The notes below the pieces were generated by a model. The model searched no databases. It saw only the letters and a program-made list of their open reading frames with translations, and was not told the origin of the DNA. Positions 29,719 to 39,408 of a DNA stretch of 64,000 nt are shown here, one piece after another. Source of the stretch: JACCXG01 sp963785755 (GTDB taxonomy: Bacteria > Acidobacteriota > Vicinamibacteria > Vicinamibacterales > 2-12-FULL-66-21); assembly GCA_963785755.1 (NCBI GenBank), contig CAWAXG010000039.1, forward strand, positions 248,001-312,000. Reading direction: 5' to 3'. Every line of letters starts with the position of its first letter. Positions within the stretch are counted from its first letter, which is position 1. Both the position numbers and the translations under genes were made by a program.

Positions 29719-29936
29719 GGTTCAGGGGTTCAGGGGTTCAGAGGTTCACTGGTTCTGGTTCAAGGGTTCGGGCGTTTCAGGAGTTCGGGTTCAACAGTTC
29801 AGAGTTCGAGTTCAGTCGTTCTGAACGCTTGAACCCGAACGGGGCTGAACCGCTGAACCCGAACTCCTGAACATCTGAACCCCTGAACCCGAACCCCTGA
29901 ACCCCTGAACCCCTGAACCTTTGAACTGACCGTCCC
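29719..29936. repeat. Large inverted octamer array (CTGAACCC/GGGTTCAG)
   Basis: The left half carries repeated GGGTTCAG-type octamers and the right half the complement, CTGAACCC, with at least three nearly perfect units in a row near 29880-29925. The two halves can fold into a stem of roughly 100 bp between the convergent TonB receptor and MFS genes. About 137 bp of it lies inside the MFS reading frame and encodes that protein's C-terminal tail. Confidence 0.88.
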
Positions 29937-31079
29937 CTGTCTCCGCGCCTTGTCGATCATGAGAAAGTACGGCAGCGCGAGCGCTGAGATCGCGGCGGCG
30001 ACGCCGAACGCCACGGAGAAGCCCAGCCGGTCGATCAGCCATCCCATCGACGTCGATCCCGTGCCGATACCAGTGTCGAAGGCGGCGAGGATCGCGCCGA
30101 AGGCGGCGCCGCGGCGATCGGCGGTCACGTCCTGCATCACGTAACCCACATACGCGGGATAGGCAGTGCCGAATCCGATTCCGAAAATGATCGCGGACGT
30201 CACCATCCAGAAGCGCGTGCCTCCAACTGCGAGGCACGCCAGGCCGCAGCTGATCATCACCAGACAGGGAACGAACACGCGCCGGTAGCCCCAGCTGTCG
30301 CCGAGCCGTCCGGTGAAGGGTCGGGTGAAGAGCACGACGATCGCCAGCGCCGTCAGGTAGATCCCTTTCGGTGTCGTGCCGCTCGCGTCGGCGTACATCG
30401 CGGCAAAGCTCGTGATGCCTCCATAGCCGAACGCATAGAGGAACAATGTCAGCGACGTCACGAGGACGCGCCACTCGAGCAAGCCGCGTCGATCGTCGAC
30501 CCCTTCCGATTCGAACGCCGGATGTTCGTCGAGGCTCCAGGCAATTCCCGCCATGACGAGGTTCAGCACGCCGGCGATGACGCACAGCCACACCCAGCCG
30601 AAGCGGTAGGCCCAGAACCCGATCGTCGGCGACACGGCGAGCGCCGCCATCGTCGACAACCCCCAATAACCGATGCCTTCGGCGCGCCGCCGCTCGGGCA
30701 GCATGTGGGTCATGTACGCCGCCGAGGCCGACAGCAGTCCAGACCAGAAGATCCCCTGAACGATGGCCAGTGCGAGCATCAGCCGGTAGTCGGTAATGAC
30801 CGCATACGCGACCGAGAACAGCGCAAGGGCGAGGCTGGTCACGATGAGCACGCGCCGCTGCCCGATGCGGTCGGCGTATGCGCCGGTGAGCGGAGCGGAC
30901 AGCGCAGACGAGTACGTCAGGAACCCGAGAAACAACCCGGAGGCGAACGTCGTGCCGCCGAGGTCGAGGATGTGGAACGGAGCCGTCGGCAGGAGCTGGA
31001 ACGCCGAGACGAATACCGTGAAGGTGAACCCGCACATCATGAAGAAGCGCGGTGTGAAGAGGCGATCTGGGGAGGCCAT
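29799..31079 (-). CDS. MFS transporter with repeat-encoded C-terminal tail
   Basis: The 426-residue membrane protein has about twelve helices and the MFS loop GAYADRIGQRRVLIV between helices 2 and 3, with GRLGDSWGYRRVF in the second half. The fold ends near residue 380 (ALPYFLMIDKARRQ). The remaining 45 or so residues repeat a short basic pattern (KVQGFRGSGVRVQGFRCSG) because they are translated from the octamer array. They have no helix-forming pattern and are probably functionless. It is related to the sugar/drug efflux MFS families; the substrate is unknown. It lies 48 bp downstream of the second ADOP permease on the same strand. Confidence 0.86.
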   Translation of the reverse strand: MASPDRLFTPRFFMMCGFTFTVFVSAFQLLPTAPFHILDLGGTTFASGLFLGFLTYSSALSAPLTGAYADRIGQRRVLIVTSLALALFSVAYAVITDYRLMLALAIVQGIFWSGLLSASAAYMTHMLPERRRAEGIGYWGLSTMAALAVSPTIGFWAYRFGWVWLCVIAGVLNLVMAGIAWSLDEHPAFESEGVDDRRGLLEWRVLVTSLTLFLYAFGYGGITSFAAMYADASGTTPKGIYLTALAIVVLFTRPFTGRLGDSWGYRRVFVPCLVMISCGLACLAVGGTRFWMVTSAIIFGIGFGTAYPAYVGYVMQDVTADRRGAAFGAILAAFDTGIGTGSTSMGWLIDRLGFSVAFGVAAAISALALPYFLMIDKARRQGTVSSKVQGFRGSGVRVQGFRCSGVRVQRFSPVRVQAFRTTELEL

Positions 31080-31127
31080 GGATCCCCAGATCGTACTATC
31101 AATCGCGAACGCGGACGGTCTGGTCGG

Positions 31128-33590
31128 CTACTCCGCCTTCAGCGCCGTGACCGGATCGACACGCGTCGCGCGCCAGGCCGGGACGAGACTGGCCAACGCC
31201 GCGACGACCGTCAGCAGCGCCGCGACGCCCGCCAGCGTCGCAGGATCGGTGGGTGTGACGTCATGGAGCAGCGTCTGCATCAGGCGCCCGACCACGGCGG
31301 AGATGGCGAGGCCGATGATCATGCCGGCGAGCGAGAGGCCGAGGCCCGTGCTCAGCACGAGGCGCAACACGTCGGCGCGGCCGGCGCCGACCGCCACGCG
31401 GATCCCGATTTCGCGCGTCCGCCGGCTCACGACATAGGACAGCACGCCGTAAATACCGATCGCCGACAGCGCCAGCGCCAGCGCGGCGAACACGCCCAGC
31501 AGCATGCCCGTGAATCGGGGCGCCGACAACGTCCTCGCCACCACGTCATCCATCGTTCTCACATCGGCGATGGGCAGGTTCGAGTCCAGACCTTTGATGA
31601 CCTCACGGACGGGCCGCACCAGCAGGCGCGGGTCCTGGTCGGACTTGATCACGAGCGACATGGCACGGATGGGATTGCCGGTCGACACATGCCATTGCGT
31701 GTGCGGCACGTAGAACTTCTCTTTGACGACATCGGTGATGCCGTTGTGCCGGACGTCGGCCACGACGCCGACAACCGTGACATACGGGCGCTGCGGGTTC
31801 GCGCTGCCGATCCGGAACCGGCCGCCGATGGGATCCCGTCCCGACCAGTACAGGCGCGCCATCTCCTGGTTGATCAACGCCACCGGCATGGTCTCGGTCC
31901 GATCCGCCGCGGTGAACGAACGCCCGCGCACGAGCCGTTCACCCATCGCCTCGAGATAACCGTCGGTGACGATCTGCCAGTCGCCCTTCGCGCCCGTCCC
32001 CGGCGTCGGCGTGTAGCCTTCGATCTGCAGGCCCCAGTCGCCGATCGTCGATCCGAGCGGCAGCGATCGCACGGCGCCGGCCGTGCGCACGCCCGGCAGC
32101 TGACGGACGCGGTCGAGAAGGCGTTCGAAGAACAACACGACCTGCTCCGGGCGTTCGTATGCCGCGGCCGGCAGGGAAAGTCTCATCGTCTGAACGTGAG
32201 TCGGATCGAAGCCGAGCTCGACACGCTGCAGCGACCATAGACTACGGAGCATGAGCCCGGCGCCAACGAGCAGGACGACCGCGAGCGCCATCTCGACGAC
32301 CACGAGCGCGTTCCGGAACCGCTGCCGGGCGCCGCCGCTCGATGCCCCCTGGGCGCCGTCCTTGAGCGAATCGGTCAAGTCGATCCGCAACGCGCGCATG
32401 GCGGGCGCCAGGCTGAAGGCCACGCTCGTCACCAGCGCGACGACAGTGGTGAAGAACAAGACCTGCAGATCGACCGTTGATCCGGCCACGCGTGGAACGC
32501 TGGCTGGGTTCCACCACGCGACGGCGCGCACGCCGGCAAAAGCCAGGAAGAGCCCGATGATGGACGCGCCGATGGCGAGGACGAGGCTCTCGGTCAGCAG
32601 TTGCCGCACCACCCGTGCGCCGCTGGCGCCCAGTGCCGCGCGCACGCCGATCTCGCGCTGACGCCCCTCCGCCCGCGCCAGCAGGAGGTTGGCAACGTTC
32701 GCGCAAGCGATCAGCAACAGGAATGCGACGGCGCCGAAGAGCAGCCAGATCGCACGGCGGACCGTTCCCACGACCTCGTCGGTCAGCGACAGCACCACCG
32801 TGTCGAACTGCATCTGGACCGGGTAGAGGCCTTCAGCGGTCATCGCGCGGGCGATGCCATGCAGGTCGTCGGCTGCCTGCTCCACGGTGAAGCCCGGCTT
32901 CAGACGGCCGGCCGCATACAGCCCGTGGCTCCCGTGATCCGTGCTCGCAGGATCCATCTGCAGCGGCATCCACAGCTGCGTCGGCTCCGGATTCTGGAAA
33001 TCCGTCGGCAGCACGAAGCCCGCGGGCATCACGCCAATCACTTCGTACCCGAGTCCGTTGATCTGAATCGAGCGTCCGACGACGGACGGATCGGCCGCGA
33101 AACGCCTGACCCAGAGCGCGTGGCCGAGCAGCACCAGACGCGGGCCGTTCGCCACATCTTCCGCGGCGGTGAACGTCCGGCCGTGGAGCGGGGTCACTCC
33201 CAGCGTCGAGAAGAGATTCGAGGTGACGTTGCCGGCTGGCAGGCGTTCGGGCTCGCCGTCACCGGTGAGGTTGACCTGCCCATGTCCCCAGGCAGCGACT
33301 TCGGCGAGCGTCTGCGATCGGCGGCGGTAGTCGACGACCTCGCCGGTCGCGACCCACGTCTTGTCGAAGGCCGTCCACTTGCTCCAGATCATCACCGCGC
33401 GATCGGCGTCGGTCCACGGAAGGGGCCGAAGCAGGACCGCACTGACGACGCTGAAGATGGCGGCATTGGCGCCAATGCCGAGCGCGAGCGTCAGGATCGC
33501 GATCGTGGCGAAGCCGGGGTTGCGTCGCAGCGCCCGCGCGCCGAAACGCAGGTCCTGAATCAATGTTTCGGCGAATGAAGATGGAGTCAT
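31128..33590 (-). CDS. Second ADOP/MacB-FtsX-type permease
   Basis: The 820-residue permease resembles the one at 1336-3981 but starts directly at the first transmembrane region (DLRFGARALRRNPGFATIAI) without the roughly 60-residue soluble prefix. It has two MacB-like periplasmic core plus FtsX units. The first FtsX block has LLIACANVANLLLARAEGRQ and EIGVRAALGASGARVVRQLL; the second has ALALSAIGIYGVLSYVVSRR and EIGIRVAVGAGRADVLRLVL, ending in RATRVDPVTALKAE. No PadR gene or ATPase is adjacent, which fits the orphan character of the family. Its frame is intact. Confidence 0.92.
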   Translation of the reverse strand: MTPSSFAETLIQDLRFGARALRRNPGFATIAILTLALGIGANAAIFSVVSAVLLRPLPWTDADRAVMIWSKWTAFDKTWVATGEVVDYRRRSQTLAEVAAWGHGQVNLTGDGEPERLPAGNVTSNLFSTLGVTPLHGRTFTAAEDVANGPRLVLLGHALWVRRFAADPSVVGRSIQINGLGYEVIGVMPAGFVLPTDFQNPEPTQLWMPLQMDPASTDHGSHGLYAAGRLKPGFTVEQAADDLHGIARAMTAEGLYPVQMQFDTVVLSLTDEVVGTVRRAIWLLFGAVAFLLLIACANVANLLLARAEGRQREIGVRAALGASGARVVRQLLTESLVLAIGASIIGLFLAFAGVRAVAWWNPASVPRVAGSTVDLQVLFFTTVVALVTSVAFSLAPAMRALRIDLTDSLKDGAQGASSGGARQRFRNALVVVEMALAVVLLVGAGLMLRSLWSLQRVELGFDPTHVQTMRLSLPAAAYERPEQVVLFFERLLDRVRQLPGVRTAGAVRSLPLGSTIGDWGLQIEGYTPTPGTGAKGDWQIVTDGYLEAMGERLVRGRSFTAADRTETMPVALINQEMARLYWSGRDPIGGRFRIGSANPQRPYVTVVGVVADVRHNGITDVVKEKFYVPHTQWHVSTGNPIRAMSLVIKSDQDPRLLVRPVREVIKGLDSNLPIADVRTMDDVVARTLSAPRFTGMLLGVFAALALALSAIGIYGVLSYVVSRRTREIGIRVAVGAGRADVLRLVLSTGLGLSLAGMIIGLAISAVVGRLMQTLLHDVTPTDPATLAGVAALLTVVAALASLVPAWRATRVDPVTALKAE

Positions 33591-33651
33591 GATTCCCGCT
33601 TAGACGAGCAGGGTCGAGCCAGGGTTGGCGGCTTTGTTAACATTCAGGGCC

Positions 33652-34161
33652 ATGACACAGGACTACTCCGGGTTTCGCCCGTCACGCATCTGGAAACGCA
33701 TGACCCCCGAGCGCCGTGCCGACGCGGCCAACCTCTTCTGGAGCGACGAACAATCAGCCGAGCAGCAGGTCGAGGCCTGCGCCTCGATTGCGACGCAGAT
33801 GAAGTTCCGCGCCAAGACCGTGCTCGCTCTGCCGCTCGAAAAGAAAGCCACTTATCTGCTCAGGCTGCCCAACGTCACGGACGCTGTCGCAGCCCGCGCG
33901 CTCGTCAATTACCACCTCGAACGCCAGCGGCCGATGATGGGCGCCTTTCTCGACGCTCTCGGCATCACTCATGAGAACGGCCTGATCAGCGACGAGGGCG
34001 TGACCAAGCCCTCGGCCGACAAGCTGCGCGCCGCGGCAGACGACATCTCGGGCAAGTATCCCGCCGACGACGTCGCGCTGTATTTCTCGACGCTGGTGTC
34101 CCAGGATCCGGAGACGTGGGGAGAGCTCGCCGATCTGCCGCAGACGAAGGCGGCGAACTAG
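33652..34161 (+). CDS. Conserved hypothetical protein, 169 aa
   Basis: I do not recognise a named family. The ATG at 33652 is preferred over one at 33625 because a -10-like TAACAT lies 8 nt upstream and MTQDYSGFRPSRIWKRM looks like a natural N-terminus. The protein is soluble and helical: a first helix with TPERRADAANLFWSDEQ, a KATYLLRLPNVTDAVAARAL segment, then HLERQRPMMGAFLDALGITH and a C-terminal region with DDVALYFSTLVSQDPETWGE. No catalytic motif is apparent. It is divergent from the ADOP permease and converges on the FAD oxidase. Confidence 0.7.
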   Translation: MTQDYSGFRPSRIWKRMTPERRADAANLFWSDEQSAEQQVEACASIATQMKFRAKTVLALPLEKKATYLLRLPNVTDAVAARALVNYHLERQRPMMGAFLDALGITHENGLISDEGVTKPSADKLRAAADDISGKYPADDVALYFSTLVSQDPETWGELADLPQTKAAN

Positions 34162-34174
34162 AGCCGCCGGCGAC

Positions 34175-34188
34175 GCCGCATGCGCGGC
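34175..34188. terminator. Short hairpin between convergent genes
   Basis: GCCGC-ATGC-GCGGC forms a perfect 5-bp stem centred in the 31-bp spacer between two converging genes. No T-tract follows on either strand, so a terminator role is tentative. Confidence 0.3.
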
Positions 34189-34192
34189 AGCG

Positions 34193-35654
34193 CTACGACT
34201 CGAGGCCGAGCAGCCGTTCGTGATGGGAGTGCCAGTCGCTCCTGAAGAGACCGTCAGGATCGAATCGCCGCTTCTCGCGCAGGAATTCCGGCAAGCGCGG
34301 GTGGCACGTCAGCGCCTGATTGGGTGTCGCCCACCGGTGATAGGTCAGGTAGTAGGTGCCGCCGAGCTCGGCCGCGCGATCGATCAGCCGCCGGAAGTCC
34401 GACCCGGCCTTCGCGATTCCCGCCGGCGTGTGGTCGACATGGAGGTTGAACACGACGCACGCCCACCGCTCGCGCGCCCAGGCGAGCACCGACTCGTCGT
34501 CCTGTTCGATGACCCTGATGGTTCCGTAGATGATGTCGACGTCGTGCTGCCGTGCATCCTCGCGCACAGCCGACATGAACCGTGGCAGCAGAGGACGAGG
34601 CACGTACAGCTCCGTGATCATCTCGCTTCCCTTCACCGTCGCGCCGAGCTCCTTGTCGAGCTCGGCGTGATACGCCTCCGGATAGTCCGAGAGCTGGTGT
34701 GTGTCCGACCAGTAGGTACTGCCCGTCGGTAGCCATGTAGAAGCGCGCGTACTCCGCGAAGGCGCGGGATTTGGCCGTGTGCGCGAGGCGCAGGAGCCGG
34801 CGCCACTCGTGGCTCGAGAGCGTGCGCTGGCCGTCCGGAATCGGCGTATCCCGGGAAACCGGCCGATAGCACGACATCACGCCGACCTGCAGGAACTCAC
34901 GCGACGCCGGATCGGTGGCGAACTGAAAGTCGCCATATTCGTATCCCTCGCGCACCCTCGTATCGAAGAGCTCGGGGAGGTTGTCGACACAGGCAATCGC
35001 GACGCGCCGCTCTACCTTGCGGCGGCGGGCAAGCCGCAAGGTAACGCGCGCGATCGGACCGAAGAGACCATAGCCCCCAATCGCGAGCGCGAACAGACGG
35101 GGATTCACGAGGCGGCTGCAGGTCACGAGCTCGCCGGTCGCGTCGAAGATCTGGAACGCCTCGATGTCGCCGATGATGGGTCTGAGCCGAAGGCCGCGCC
35201 CGTGGATGTTCGATGCGAGGGCGCCACCGATCGTCAGTCGGTCGGCCCCGGTCTGCTTCTGGATGATTCCCCACGCATCATGCTCGCCGGGGAACGTCCA
35301 GAGCAGATGATGCACGAGGGTCACCCAGTCGGCGCCGGCCTCGACCGTCACGAGGCCACGATCCGGATCGATCTCGACGACGCGGTCCAGGAGCGTCATG
35401 TCGACGAGGGAGACACCGCGCCCGAACTGCTGGCCCCCCATGGCGTGACGGCCGCCGCAGAAGCTCAGACTGTTCCCGTTCTCGGCGGCAGTCCTGACGA
35501 TCCGTCCGAGCTCGCCAACGGTTTCGGGCCGCAGAATTCCATCGACGAGCGTGGGATTCAGCTGTGAGTGGACATCATTGACCCGGCACGGGCGCTCGCG
35601 CCAGGCCTCATCGCGTCCGGTCCACGAGCTCTGAGTGAGAAGCGGCGCGTCCAT
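34193..35654 (-). CDS. FAD-binding (PCMH-type) oxidoreductase, apparent +1 frameshift
   Basis: This is an FAD-linked oxidase of the FAD_binding_4/aldonolactone-oxidase type. The N-terminal half has the flavin-binding pattern RPETVGELGRIVRTAAENGN, SFCGGRHAMGGQQ, GLVTVEAGADWVTLV and TIGGALASNIHGRG. The C-terminal half continues in another frame with GSEMITELYVPRP, WACVVFNLHVDHTP and REKRRFDPDGLF, a standard end for this family. The break is at 34715-34716: after MATDGQY, removal of one base restores YWSDTHQLSDYPEAYHAEL and a protein of about 486 residues. The inserted base is beside a CAGTAC hexamer, as in four other genes here. Substrate unknown; the start at 35654 is the best fit. Confidence 0.85.
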
Positions 35655-35719
35655 GCCTATCAAAATAGGACGAGGCCGGCTGAGAAGTCCTGAGGCGGGC
35701 GTGAAGAAGGCTGAAACGT

Positions 35720-37642
35720 TCAGCGGGCCCGTTCGGCGAGCCTTACGAGCACTGCGTGAAGCGCCGGCGTGCCCCTGAGACCCTCGAGCAGCGGCTCCAC
35801 GGGGATGGTCCAACCGGCAAACGACAGTTCCGCCTTTTCGAGCAGCCGTTGGAGCGATGACACGGCATCGTCTGGTTTGCCGCGGACCGCATGGTGAAAG
35901 GCTTCGGCCAGCGCCGCCTCGCCGCCCCGGCCACCCCGGCGCAGCGATTCGATCGCCACGGCGGCGCGCGCGAATGCGGAATCGGCGGCAACCCGTTCGC
36001 CGTCGGCCGCGAGCGCGGCTCCCAGGCCGACCAGGGACCGGGCGTGATCGGGAAAGAGCTCGAGCGCCCGCCGGAACCGCCCGACGGCGGCAGCGGCATC
36101 ACCGGTGGCGAGATGCGCGAACGCCGCGCCATCGTGAGCATTCATCGCGAACTCCGGCGCATAGAGCTGCCCCACGCCGGAGGTGATTTCGCGATCGAAT
36201 TCGAGCAGGGCCTCGGCCGCATCCCCGCGCGCCAGACGCACCATCCCGAGCAGCCAGTGAAGACCTTTGGCTGGATATCGTTGTTTGAGGTTGGCCTGGC
36301 GGTCCTGCACGATCGTGCCTTCGCGCAGCGTCGATTCCGCGCGGTCGAGCATGCCCCGCGCGATGTGCACCATCGCCGCCTCGAAATGCGTGAAGGGAAA
36401 ATCCGGATAGAGCTCCATCACGCGGCCGAGGGACTGCAGGCGCTCCTCACCCCAGGCCGCATGCGCGAGGCGGAACTGATTGCCCCAGTAGCCGGGCTCG
36501 AGCGCCACGGCGCGCCGCGCCGCCGCGAGCGCCTCCGCCGAGCGCCCGGCGCTGACGAGCAGAAACGCGAGCGTCGCGTGCGCGTCAGCCAGATCGCGTT
36601 CGAGCTCGATGGCGCGGCGCACGTGATCGATCGCGCGCGCGAGCAGCGCGCCGTCGGGTTGATTGCGCGCCCGTGACATCTGGTACTGCCAGAACCTCGC
36701 GTTGCCGAGGCCGACGTGCGCGGCCGCATACCGCGCGTCGAGAGCGACCGCCCGCTCGAAGTCCGCGATCGCGCCGGGCACCAGCGCGGCGTCCAGTGAC
36801 TCCAGCCGCACGCGACCTTCGGTGAAGGCCTGATACGCCTCGAGGCTGGTCGTCTCGCGGTAGTGACGCCGCTCGGCCGGCCCGGGCTTGCCGGCGCCAA
36901 GCGCGTCGGTGAACTGCGAGACGATGCGGTCCTGCAGATCGAAGACCTGATCGAGCGGACCATCGGCCTTGGCATCCGCCAGGCACTCGCCGGTGACGAC
37001 GTCGATGATGCGCGCGGTGATGCGCAGGCGATCGCCGGCGCGCTGGTAACTGCCGACCACCGCGCGATCGATGCCAAGCGAGCGGCGTAGCGCCGACAGC
37101 TCGCGACCGGATTGCGCGACGCATTCCATGACGCGCACGCGATCGATGATTCTCGGCGTCGCCACGCGGAGGTCGTTCGTCACCGTTTCCGCGATGCCGG
37201 ACGACAACCACGAGAGGCTGGGGTCGCCGCTCACATTCTCGAAGTCCAGCACCGCCACCGTCGGCGGCGGAGCGGCCTCGACGGGGGCCGGCGGCGCCGC
37301 GGCCGGCGTCGTCACGGGAGCGATCGGCTCGACCGGGGAAATGAAGCGATACCCCCGTCGCGCAACTGTCTGAACGTATCTCGGGTTCGCTGCGTCGTCG
37401 CCGAGCGCCTGACGCAGCTCGGACACTGCCTGGGTCAATGCGTTGTCGGTGACCGCCACGTCCGGCCACAGGGCCTTGAAGAGCTCGTCCTTCGAGACCA
37501 GAATTGACGGCCGGGCGGCCAGGAACAGCAGCAGGTCGATGATTTTTGGCGAAAGGGGAACGTTCTCGCCATCCTTGACCAGCCGATAGGCGCCGCCGTC
37601 GACGAGGAATGGCCCGAACTTGTAGGAGGCGGCGGTTGGCAT
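35720..37642 (-). CDS. CadC-like winged-helix protein with TolB-N-like and TPR regions
   Basis: The 640-residue protein has an OmpR-type DNA-binding domain at residues 1-105 (LSPKIIDLLLFLAARPSILV, TDNALTQAVSELRQALGDD, VQTVARRGYRFISP), then a Pro/Ala linker. An adenylate-cyclase-associated or TolB-N-like segment follows (VAVLDFENVSGDPSLSWL, LRVATPRI, RITARIIDVVTGECL), then about ten TPR units to the end (YAAAHVGLGNARFW, LADAHATLAFLLVSAGRSAE). There is no membrane helix. Such proteins are common in Acidobacteriota as presumed regulators, with TPRs for protein contacts. It follows the phosphodiester glycosidase gene by 84 bp. Confidence 0.9.
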   Translation of the reverse strand: MPTAASYKFGPFLVDGGAYRLVKDGENVPLSPKIIDLLLFLAARPSILVSKDELFKALWPDVAVTDNALTQAVSELRQALGDDAANPRYVQTVARRGYRFISPVEPIAPVTTPAAAPPAPVEAAPPPTVAVLDFENVSGDPSLSWLSSGIAETVTNDLRVATPRIIDRVRVMECVAQSGRELSALRRSLGIDRAVVGSYQRAGDRLRITARIIDVVTGECLADAKADGPLDQVFDLQDRIVSQFTDALGAGKPGPAERRHYRETTSLEAYQAFTEGRVRLESLDAALVPGAIADFERAVALDARYAAAHVGLGNARFWQYQMSRARNQPDGALLARAIDHVRRAIELERDLADAHATLAFLLVSAGRSAEALAAARRAVALEPGYWGNQFRLAHAAWGEERLQSLGRVMELYPDFPFTHFEAAMVHIARGMLDRAESTLREGTIVQDRQANLKQRYPAKGLHWLLGMVRLARGDAAEALLEFDREITSGVGQLYAPEFAMNAHDGAAFAHLATGDAAAAVGRFRRALELFPDHARSLVGLGAALAADGERVAADSAFARAAVAIESLRRGGRGGEAALAEAFHHAVRGKPDDAVSSLQRLLEKAELSFAGWTIPVEPLLEGLRGTPALHAVLVRLAERAR

Positions 37643-37726
37643 CTGCCGGTTGATTCTAGTATTTCCGACGGAAAGCGGCGCCCAGGAGAGTTTTCATCTG
37701 AAGGCGTGGATTGTCACCGAACGGGC

Positions 37727-38908
37727 TCATGGCTTCCCCGGCCCGCGCCGCATGATCAGCAGTGCATCGCTCACCTTTCGCGGCCCGGCCCCGTCCGAAG
37801 GGCTGTTCACTGTACGACCGCCGGCCCACATCGTGGTCGATCCGCCGCCGTCCAGATTCAGGGCGTTGGTCAATCCCAGGCGGCGCACGAGCTCGCGGAC
37901 CTCGATCAACGTCATGCCGGCGCTCAACGCCGGCTGACGTCCATCGACAGTCGCCAGCCACACCGAACCGTCCGGATGGGTGCCGATGATGGTCCGGGGA
38001 TGACGGGTTTCCGCGAATCCCGCGTTGAACTTCTCCACCGTCCAGTCGAGGAGGAGGCGGCCGTCGTGGACGAGCAGACCGGCGCCGCCGACGATGTCCG
38101 CGGCCGCGACCCAATCCTCGGCGGCGCCGTCGAGCGGCATGTAAAGGGTTTCGAGCAGCACGCGCGAGCCTGGCCTCAACGCCGAGAGCGGTGGCGGCGG
38201 ACGGCTCCCGCCGAACGACAGGACGAATCCATTCCTTGGAATCGGCGTCTTGCCGCCCGACACGGGCTTGTCGCGCACACGGAGGGGACTGCCTTCGAGT
38301 ACCCATTCGAGGCCGCCGGCCGCCGTGTCGGTGTGCGCGTGATAGGCCGGCGTGAACAGCATCAGTCTGCCCAGCTGACGCGTGGTGTCGACTCCTGCAA
38401 TTTCGACTGTCATGTCAGGCCTCGCGCGACGGGAGACGCGAAGCTGCATCGTTGCCGAGACACGGCCGAAGATGAATCTGGGGATCGGGCCGTTTCGGAT
38501 GATCCCTACAGCCCCGCGCGGCCGGCGTGTATCGCTCACGAGCTGGCCGTTCAGCTTGTAGATACCGGCCGGATCGCCGGAAGGGAGCAGAAAGAAGCCG
38601 GCGTTCACGGCTGCCAGCGCGTCAAGCCGCTGAGCCATGGCGGGAACGGTTTCCGTATCGACGATCTCATCGTTCGCCAGCGCCGCACGAATGTCGGCTT
38701 GACGTGGATCGAGGCGCAGCAGCCAGATGGACACCGGTGCGGGTGGATTGAGGTGCGCCGGATCGGTCACGTGATAAAGGACGACGCCGGAAGCGATCTC
38801 ACGGGACGGACCGAGGTCGAGCTGAGGAGCGGGCGGCTGGGCCGCGAGAACGAACTGCAGGGCGCACGCGCCGGCCAGAATCGGCAGCAGCCGGGCCGGG
38901 GAGTGCAT
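37727..38908 (-). CDS. Exported phosphodiester glycosidase family (NAGPA-like) protein
   Basis: The 393-residue secreted protein has a signal peptide (MHSPARLLPILAGACALQFV). The PF09992-type domain is recognised from NAGFFLLPSGDPAGIYKLNG, RTIIGTHPDGSVWLATVDGR, and the hallmark ALNLDGGGSTTMW near the C-terminus. The family includes the enzyme that uncovers mannose-6-phosphate; bacterial members act on cell-envelope or exopolysaccharide phosphodiesters. Its start codon directly follows the stop codon of the small secreted protein gene upstream, so the two are coupled. Confidence 0.9.
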   Translation of the reverse strand: MHSPARLLPILAGACALQFVLAAQPPAPQLDLGPSREIASGVVLYHVTDPAHLNPPAPVSIWLLRLDPRQADIRAALANDEIVDTETVPAMAQRLDALAAVNAGFFLLPSGDPAGIYKLNGQLVSDTRRPRGAVGIIRNGPIPRFIFGRVSATMQLRVSRRARPDMTVEIAGVDTTRQLGRLMLFTPAYHAHTDTAAGGLEWVLEGSPLRVRDKPVSGGKTPIPRNGFVLSFGGSRPPPPLSALRPGSRVLLETLYMPLDGAAEDWVAAADIVGGAGLLVHDGRLLLDWTVEKFNAGFAETRHPRTIIGTHPDGSVWLATVDGRQPALSAGMTLIEVRELVRRLGLTNALNLDGGGSTTMWAGGRTVNSPSDGAGPRKVSDALLIMRRGPGKP

Positions 38909-39352
38909 CTACCGGCCGCAGGTCGTCCTGCTGCCGTCGAACGATTTCACTTCGAGCACCGGCAGCGAACGTTGTGTCTCCGACATGGTGTTCGGCGATG
39001 GCGTACCAATCGTGACTTTCATCTTGCCGATCTTGCGACTCGCGACGCTTTCCTTCAGCAGATCCGACTTCAACACACCTTCGACCTCGATGACTCTGCC
39101 GTTGTGTTCTTCTCGCAGCTGCTTGAGCAGCGCCTTGTCACCGGTCAAGCGGAACGTCATGCCGCTCGACAACTCTGCGGACATCCCCGCGTCGCCGAGA
39201 TCCGTCGCTTCGAGCGCGCCGCCGTTCAGGCACCCGCGCACGACGATCTGATCCCCCTTCTTCACGCCCCTGGCAGCAGGCGTTTCCTTCTGCACCGCGC
39301 CCATTGTGGCGGTCATCACGACGAGCACGGAAGATGTGAGCATGGTGCGCAT
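38909..39352 (-). CDS. Small secreted protein of unknown function
   Basis: About 147 residues from the ATG at 39352, which has GGGGGA 7 nt upstream and opens a signal peptide (MRTMLTSSVLVVMTATMGAV); a start five codons earlier is less likely. The mature part has an OB-like or lipocalin-like pattern: KKGDQIVVRGCLNGGALEAT, TFRLTGDKALLKQLREEHNG, RVIEVEGVLKSD, GKMKVTIGTP. Two cysteines (one in RGCLNG, one near the C-terminus) could form a disulfide. Similar small proteins of this kind are common in Acidobacteriota but unnamed. It is coupled to the phosphodiester glycosidase gene. Confidence 0.8.
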   Translation of the reverse strand: MRTMLTSSVLVVMTATMGAVQKETPAARGVKKGDQIVVRGCLNGGALEATDLGDAGMSAELSSGMTFRLTGDKALLKQLREEHNGRVIEVEGVLKSDLLKESVASRKIGKMKVTIGTPSPNTMSETQRSLPVLEVKSFDGSRTTCGR

Positions 39353-39408
39353 GACGGATTCCCCCATGGCGGTGGCTCGATCAGGATACCTTAACGGCCG
39401 GGCGCCCC

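Noticed and set aside
29719..29936. Possible CRISPR array in the octamer repeats
   Set aside because: Units are 8 bp without spacers of uniform length, arms are inverted, and no cas genes are near.
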